A stretch of 64,000 nt of DNA from Lasioglossum baleicum (taxonomy: Eukaryota > Arthropoda > Insecta > Hymenoptera > Halictidae), in NCBI RefSeq assembly GCF_051020765.1, contig NC_134935.1:7069579-7133578 (forward strand), in the 5' to 3' direction. The notes beneath the pieces were generated by a model, which worked only from the letters and a program-made list of their open reading frames with translations, was not told where the DNA came from and did no database searches. Every line of letters starts with the position of its first letter. Position 1 is the stretch's first letter. A program made the position numbers and the translations under genes. Shown one piece after another: positions 59,393 through 64,000 of this stretch.

Positions 59393-62128
59393 TATATACT
59401 CCCCTTCAGATATCATACACTCATGCCAACGCCTTTTCTAATCTTCGAAGCACTTGTCGAACGCAATTTCCGGTATGGTTTTTAGCTCCCTTAGGGATTC
59501 TTTCTTTATCTCTTCAATGTTAGCAAAGCGTCGTCCTTTCATGGTTCTTTTTAGTTTCGGGAATAAGAATAAGGAAGCTGTGAGGCATCATAAAAGTACT
59601 GTTTTCGGCCAAAAATTCACGAACGGGCAGTGAACATCAGACTGAGCATCCAATATGGCCACCTATGTCAACAGTTAAGGAGAACTGTATCGACACAACC
59701 AAAAAACATTGTAGCAATTGGACAGCACGGGAAATTTTTTGTTTAAACCTCGTACGAGCGTCAGTCGGAGTTGGTGAAACCTAACCTAAATAAAAATATT
59801 TATTCAAACCTACGAATAACGAATAGAATGCCCGACTTTAAGATTTGTTTTCTGCAGAACTGTTCACTTAATTTCATTAATATTTTCAAGACATACGGAC
59901 ATTTAGAAACAAGAATCCGTTTAGTAGAAGTCGATACCCGAAAGTTGATTTTTTGGCCAAATGGTTCACGATTTTCCTATCCGGAGCACTGTGCGGCGCC
60001 GTGCCACCCGATCGGGCACAATGTAAAGCACACTGGACGATAATAATTTGGCGCGGTACCAAAGTTCGGGATTCTGTTAGCCGGCCCGTACTGTCATCGT
60101 GGAAAAAATACGGTCGCCAAACATGGACGAGGAAATCCGAGCGTCGCGCCGCCCGCTATTCACCGCAACTTTCGGCCGGTGCTTTCCTATTGGAGGCCGG
60201 ATTTTTGTTCCATCCGCTCTCTTCCTCCTTGAATCGGTTTGGCCCACTAAATGGAGGACAGCTAGATGTCGTTAAAATAAAATCGAAGAGATCCCATTGA
60301 TTCGGTCTTACAATTGTCCGCGGCCCGACATTAGCCTTGTTAATGGCGACCTGCCACGGCTACTTATTCAATTCACGTTTGCACAACAACCCCTAATTAT
60401 TACGTATTGTATTCTATTGTCAATGTTCTCGAATATATATAAAGCACAACGTATATACCATCCGGCATTTTCTGGTTACAAGATTAAATTATCTTTGGAT
60501 TTTGATCATATTATTTTACATTCATTATTGAAATAATTACAATGCTTATTCTAGCCCACTGGCCTTTGGTATAATGAGATTAACGATTGTATGGAACATA
60601 CGAGATACATTTAATTGCAGCGCATGTTATTCGCAGAACTTCAGCTTTGGATCCTTTTATCTCTTTCGTGTCATTTTATTTTATGTGTCTTTTACCTTTG
60701 TTCCCAACTTCCGGATAATGATTTATACGTTGTTTTTGTGGTGTTTTGTTCGGGCCGAGCATAAACGGGAAAGAAAATAACAACAGGAATTTAAAGCAGT
60801 GAATAGATTAAAATAATATACGAATATCAACCTGTTAGTACTGTGTACAATTTATACAGACTATTTTTATTTTGCATAAAGATCCGCAGTATAATTATAC
60901 ATGTAATTTCAAATAGTTGTACTGTGTGTGTGTGTTTTTGTTTTCAATTTCTTCAGATCAAAGCATCTTAGTATACAATTCAAACGCATTAGAAACGTCT
61001 GTAGGAGGCAGTGAAACTACGTCAATACCGACGCACGGAAGGAGCAGAATCGAGAAACAATTCCAAGCAGCGCGGAGGTAGGACGAAAATCAACATTTTC
61101 CCGGTGTCAGTGTCGATTGACGCCAGGTATGAAAATTTTCGTAGCAAGAAGAAGTGTTACATGCACCGCCAACTGTAGTAAACTGCTCGAGGCATTGCCT
61201 GCCGGGTTCTCGCGCGGTATCGAACGTGTTAAACCGTTCGACGCTTAAATCTGCCGGAAAGAGGGATAAAGGGGAAAAATTTCATACGGCTGCTGTACAT
61301 AAGTTCCAGGTAGGAAGAGGTGGGAACGCGTGCTGGGCTGGGATTCCGGGAAGAAGGGTACGGTGACGAAGGCACGGGGAAAATCCGCGTAATCCTCGCG
61401 GGGTCTGAAATAGTTTATGTAGCGAACCCCCGTGGGGCTGGCGGAGAACATCGGTTTACGGAAACGGGTTTTCGTTATCGGCATAACGGCCGGGGAGTTC
61501 GACCTGTAGGGTTATCTTGCTCGAGGTTGCCGAAACCACCGACTCTTGCGTTTCCATATCGCGTGAAATGCGAGCGCATTACGTAAACCGGGATCCCTGG
61601 TAGCCCGCGATAATGAAGGCCGGTCGAATATTAACGGTGACCCTTGGAAAAAATTCTCTCGGTCCCTCTCTCGCCGAGTTACGACGGCTCTAGAGCCCCC
61701 GCTCGCTAGCCGAGGATATCACGATGGTAAATACGATTTGAAAACCGGGAATGAAATTCGTTCACACGCGCACTCGTTTTCGAGGAAATTGAGGTTTAGT
61801 GACAACCGGCGTATATACCATGGACGTTGTTTTTAACGCACTGTAAATCAAGTATCTTCAAGTGAGCTTTTGTAAAAAAGAATCAAATCAAATGTAACTT
61901 GATTGTTAAGAAATTCAACATTTTATTTATTGGAAATAAATAGCGATAGTTCTTTGCGAATATCTCGAATACTAAGAACGAGAAAATGTTTAAATTTCAT
62001 GAAAATTGGAGAGGCATAGCTCTGTGTAAATAATTACCGAATGTTTAAATCTTTCGGGCCTGATATTCCTATAGCTAAATTTTAAGAAAGTGGTACCAAA
62101 ACAAAATCCAGTTTTCATTGGCAATTAC
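59393..62128. other. Gene-free segment
   Basis: No recognisable gene. A family A end lies at 60872-60892 (TTGCATAAAGATCCGCAGTA). 59885-59940 contains GGACATTTAGAAACAAGAAT, recalling family C phrases. A short TG run is at 60921-60935. CpG-rich at 61.15-61.75 kb. Confidence 0.4.
60872..60892 (+). mobile_element. Family A hAT-like right end, solo
   Basis: TTGCATAAAGATCCGCAGTA matches the right end at 25118-25139 base for base, apart from a lost C in the terminal CTA. Preceded by TTTTTATTT as in other copies. No left end nearby. Confidence 0.7.
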
Positions 62129-62326
62129 TAGACTGCGGATCTTTATGCAAAATAAAAATTTTCTTCGTTAATTACAAGACACAAAAGCCTATAAAAATTT
62201 CTTTCCATCTTTAACAGTTTCAATAAATTGAGTATAACATATGGATGTTCTTAAATTGTCTTAATATTTACTGTTTCAAATTGCATCCACCCATTTTTGT
62301 CATAAATGCGTAAAATCCGCAGTCTA
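62129..62326. mobile_element. hAT MITE, family A, 198 bp
   Basis: The left end TAGACTGCGGATCTTTATGC and the right end read inverted, TAGACTGCGGATTTTACGC, differ by small changes. Flanking octamers GCAATTAC (62121-62128) and GTAATAAC (62327-62334) agree at six of eight positions, a decayed duplication. Same family as 24958-25139; interiors are AT-rich and poorly similar. Confidence 0.88.
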
Positions 62327-62421
62327 GTAATAACACATTTGTGGGCCCAAAATAAATAAAAATCATACTAAATTGTCTCGCATCTTATATCCTAGCATTT
62401 TTTGAAAATTTTCAAAAATTA

Positions 62422-62443
62422 TTGCATAAAGATCCGCAGTCTA
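62422..62443 (+). mobile_element. Family A hAT-like right end, second copy
   Basis: TTGCATAAAGATCCGCAGTC then TA, about 100 bases beyond the right end of the neighbouring MITE. It could be the surviving end of an older insertion into which, or beside which, the 62129 element landed. Confidence 0.75.
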
Positions 62444-63374
62444 CTTATAATTGATATCTTGAATTCGAGGGGAGCGGCCGTATTTCTGCGAGAACTAGAT
62501 TTTAATCTTATTTCGCCCGGTGACCCGATCTCGCCGAGGATATCGGCGTCCCGGAGCGTTTCTTTAGAATTGCCGGGTGGACGCGAAACGATCCGGGACA
62601 CCTCCAGTCCATTGCGGACAAAGGGTGGCGGCAGGCGCACGCATACAGAGGGCAACGAGACGCGCCCGGAATCAGGTGACAATAGACGCGGCAGGAAATT
62701 GAGTTGGCACTGATTAGACATTGCGGGCGTGCCGTCATGCCGCGACGGTTCGTCGGAATTTACTCCGGCATACCTGGCGGAGTGCAATTCCACCTTGGAT
62801 GGTGGCCGATATTATCCTGGACTTTAAATCAAGCGACAGGGCGAAGCGCTTCCCTGGAGCTGAACACGAAAACGATAAACTCTGGGATTAAGATTGATTC
62901 GTCGACCGGCGACGTATCGGTCTATACATCGTGGCTGTACGCCGAAATTCGCTGACTCGGCTACCATAATACGCTCTTTCGCTGGTAGAAGCCTCATGAT
63001 TCGGTTGCGGTAGCAACCTGTCCCTGCGAATAGAGCACCCTTCAAGTCGACATTATGTTGTCTGTCGGAAACGCAAATGGAGCAAACAACGACTTCACCG
63101 CGTCGAGAATCGCTTTATTATGCAACACTGTCATAAGGTACTTGGACAGTTGCTGAACGCTGCGTTTAATCCCTTAATCCTTCGTTCACTGTTCAACGCT
63201 ACCCGGAATCCCCGGGTAATTCTTACGGTTAGACCCCAGATGCACCAACTTCTAACGGATGAATATTATCAGAACGTTTCTTTCTCTCACAGCTATTTCG
63301 CGGGTTGTCTTTCGATAAGAGCGATAGAACTTTGGATTGAAATAAACCGAAAAATACAGAAGATAATCTAGTAC
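62444..63374. other. Gene-free CpG-rich segment
   Basis: Open frames on both strands (103 codons plus, 124 codons minus) overlap at 62.4-62.8 kb and are unrecognised. No repeat seen. Confidence 0.4.
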
Positions 63375-63650
63375 CCAATGCTTAAAGTACATTCGATATA
63401 AATCACCATCACGATTGCGTTTGGTGGAGTGAATGCGACAAAACCAATTTTCGATGACTCTGACGCATAAATCAGATTTTATCTCACCGATGACACGAAT
63501 TACGTTTGCTTTAAAATCGTTTACAGTTTGTGGTTTATTGGAATAAACAAGAGAATTATCATGGCTCCACTAGAGGAAGTCTAATGGCGTCAAGTCGCAT
63601 GATCTTGGAGGCCAATTGACTTCCGGATTTCTCGATATAATCCTATCGTT
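63375..63650 (-). pseudogene. Tc1-like transposase C-terminal remnant
   Basis: The minus strand reads DRIISRNPEVNWPPRSCDLT then PLDF, an in-frame stop, and then SNKPQTVNDFKANVIRVIGE, LCVRVIENW and RIHSTKRNRDGDLY. NWPPRS-x-DLTPLDF is the signature around the last catalytic residue of a widespread insect Tc1/mariner-like transposase family, and the following helices match its C-terminus. The FLWG motif that should follow is broken by the stop. Upstream (63.65-63.72 kb) the similarity fades. Ends of the element were not found; the window edge is 350 bases away. Confidence 0.82.
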
Positions 63651-64000
63651 GAATTTCGATTTCAACAAAGCGTTTTAATCATTTCAATGCGTTCAGCAAC
63701 TGAGTCTTTATTCACGATGACTTACCGAGCATTATTGAGTACAAACAATATGTGACACTAACAATTGAACAACGAACATGGCGGTTGTAAAAATTGAAAG
63801 ATTTATCGCTCTTATTGGAAGACCTTCAGATTTGAACTTGTAAAACAAGGGCGCGTCTACCCCGAAAGAATATTGGAACGAAAAATTATGATCGCGGCGT
63901 GTATCCGGGATAAAATACGCGGGGTTTCGCGTCGCCCGATAAGGGCGACACGCGCATTCATGGCGGTGCATAAATTATATCGAAGTTGCCTTGCACCGAA
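63651..64000. other. Gene-free right edge
   Basis: Short frames only. A 79-codon minus-strand frame (63732-63971) is unrecognised. It might include more of the transposon to the left, but I see no motif. Confidence 0.35.

Overview
The window reads as nuclear DNA of an insect, most likely a hymenopteran (bee or ant). That assignment is an inference. It rests on sharply alternating CpG-rich and AT-rich blocks, the absence of CpG depletion, many simple repeats, and decayed transposons of types common in insects (mariner, pogo/Tigger, other Tc1-like, hAT-type miniatures). There are no operons, no Shine-Dalgarno-led gene runs and no bacterial gene content. I found no host protein-coding gene, tRNA, rRNA or CRISPR array that I can defend. 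The longest open frames (about 165-175 codons) lie in or near CpG-rich sequence, overlap in several frames and match nothing I recognise. The stretch is best read as an intergenic region or a very large intron.

Layout. 0-13 kb: mostly gene-free sequence with a (GA)22 microsatellite, a degenerate T/G-rich tandem repeat (2.0-2.3 kb), a pyrimidine-rich tract (3.6 kb), solo transposon ends and an imperfect palindrome at 7.1 kb. 13-20 kb: a foldback MITE (13.06 kb); a 1,757-bp hAT-like composite element with a perfect 8-bp target duplication that carries an inverted 116-bp minisatellite (13.9-15.7 kb); a long inverted repeat (17.3-17.6 kb); a TAAT-rich patch (18.3 kb); and a 294-bp TA-flanked MITE (18.7 kb). 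20-36 kb: CpG-rich gene-free DNA broken by a deleted pogo-like element that still encodes a PHD-type zinc finger tail (24.2-24.8 kb), a 182-bp hAT MITE with perfect 8-bp duplication (24.96 kb), and a deleted mariner (30.4-31.0 kb). 36-52 kb: a 185-204-bp tandem repeat, a 108-bp hAT MITE, half of a Tc1-like transposase, a 493-bp foldback element with 8-bp flanking repeats, and six units of a 133-bp satellite. 52-64 kb: an inverted duplication of an endonuclease-like (EEP) coding fragment (54.9-55.4 kb), a pogo-type MITE (59.1 kb), a second hAT MITE of the 24.96-kb family, and a C-terminal Tc1-like transposase fragment at the right edge.

How the parts relate. The main organising theme is non-autonomous DNA transposons. 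One terminal sequence (TAGACTGCGGAT...) recurs about ten times. It occurs as both ends of two complete MITEs and as single ends, some of them next to other dispersed repeat families. No intact transposase is present, so any mobilisation would need enzymes encoded elsewhere. CpG-rich blocks between the transposons could be regulatory DNA, but nothing in the sequence proves it.
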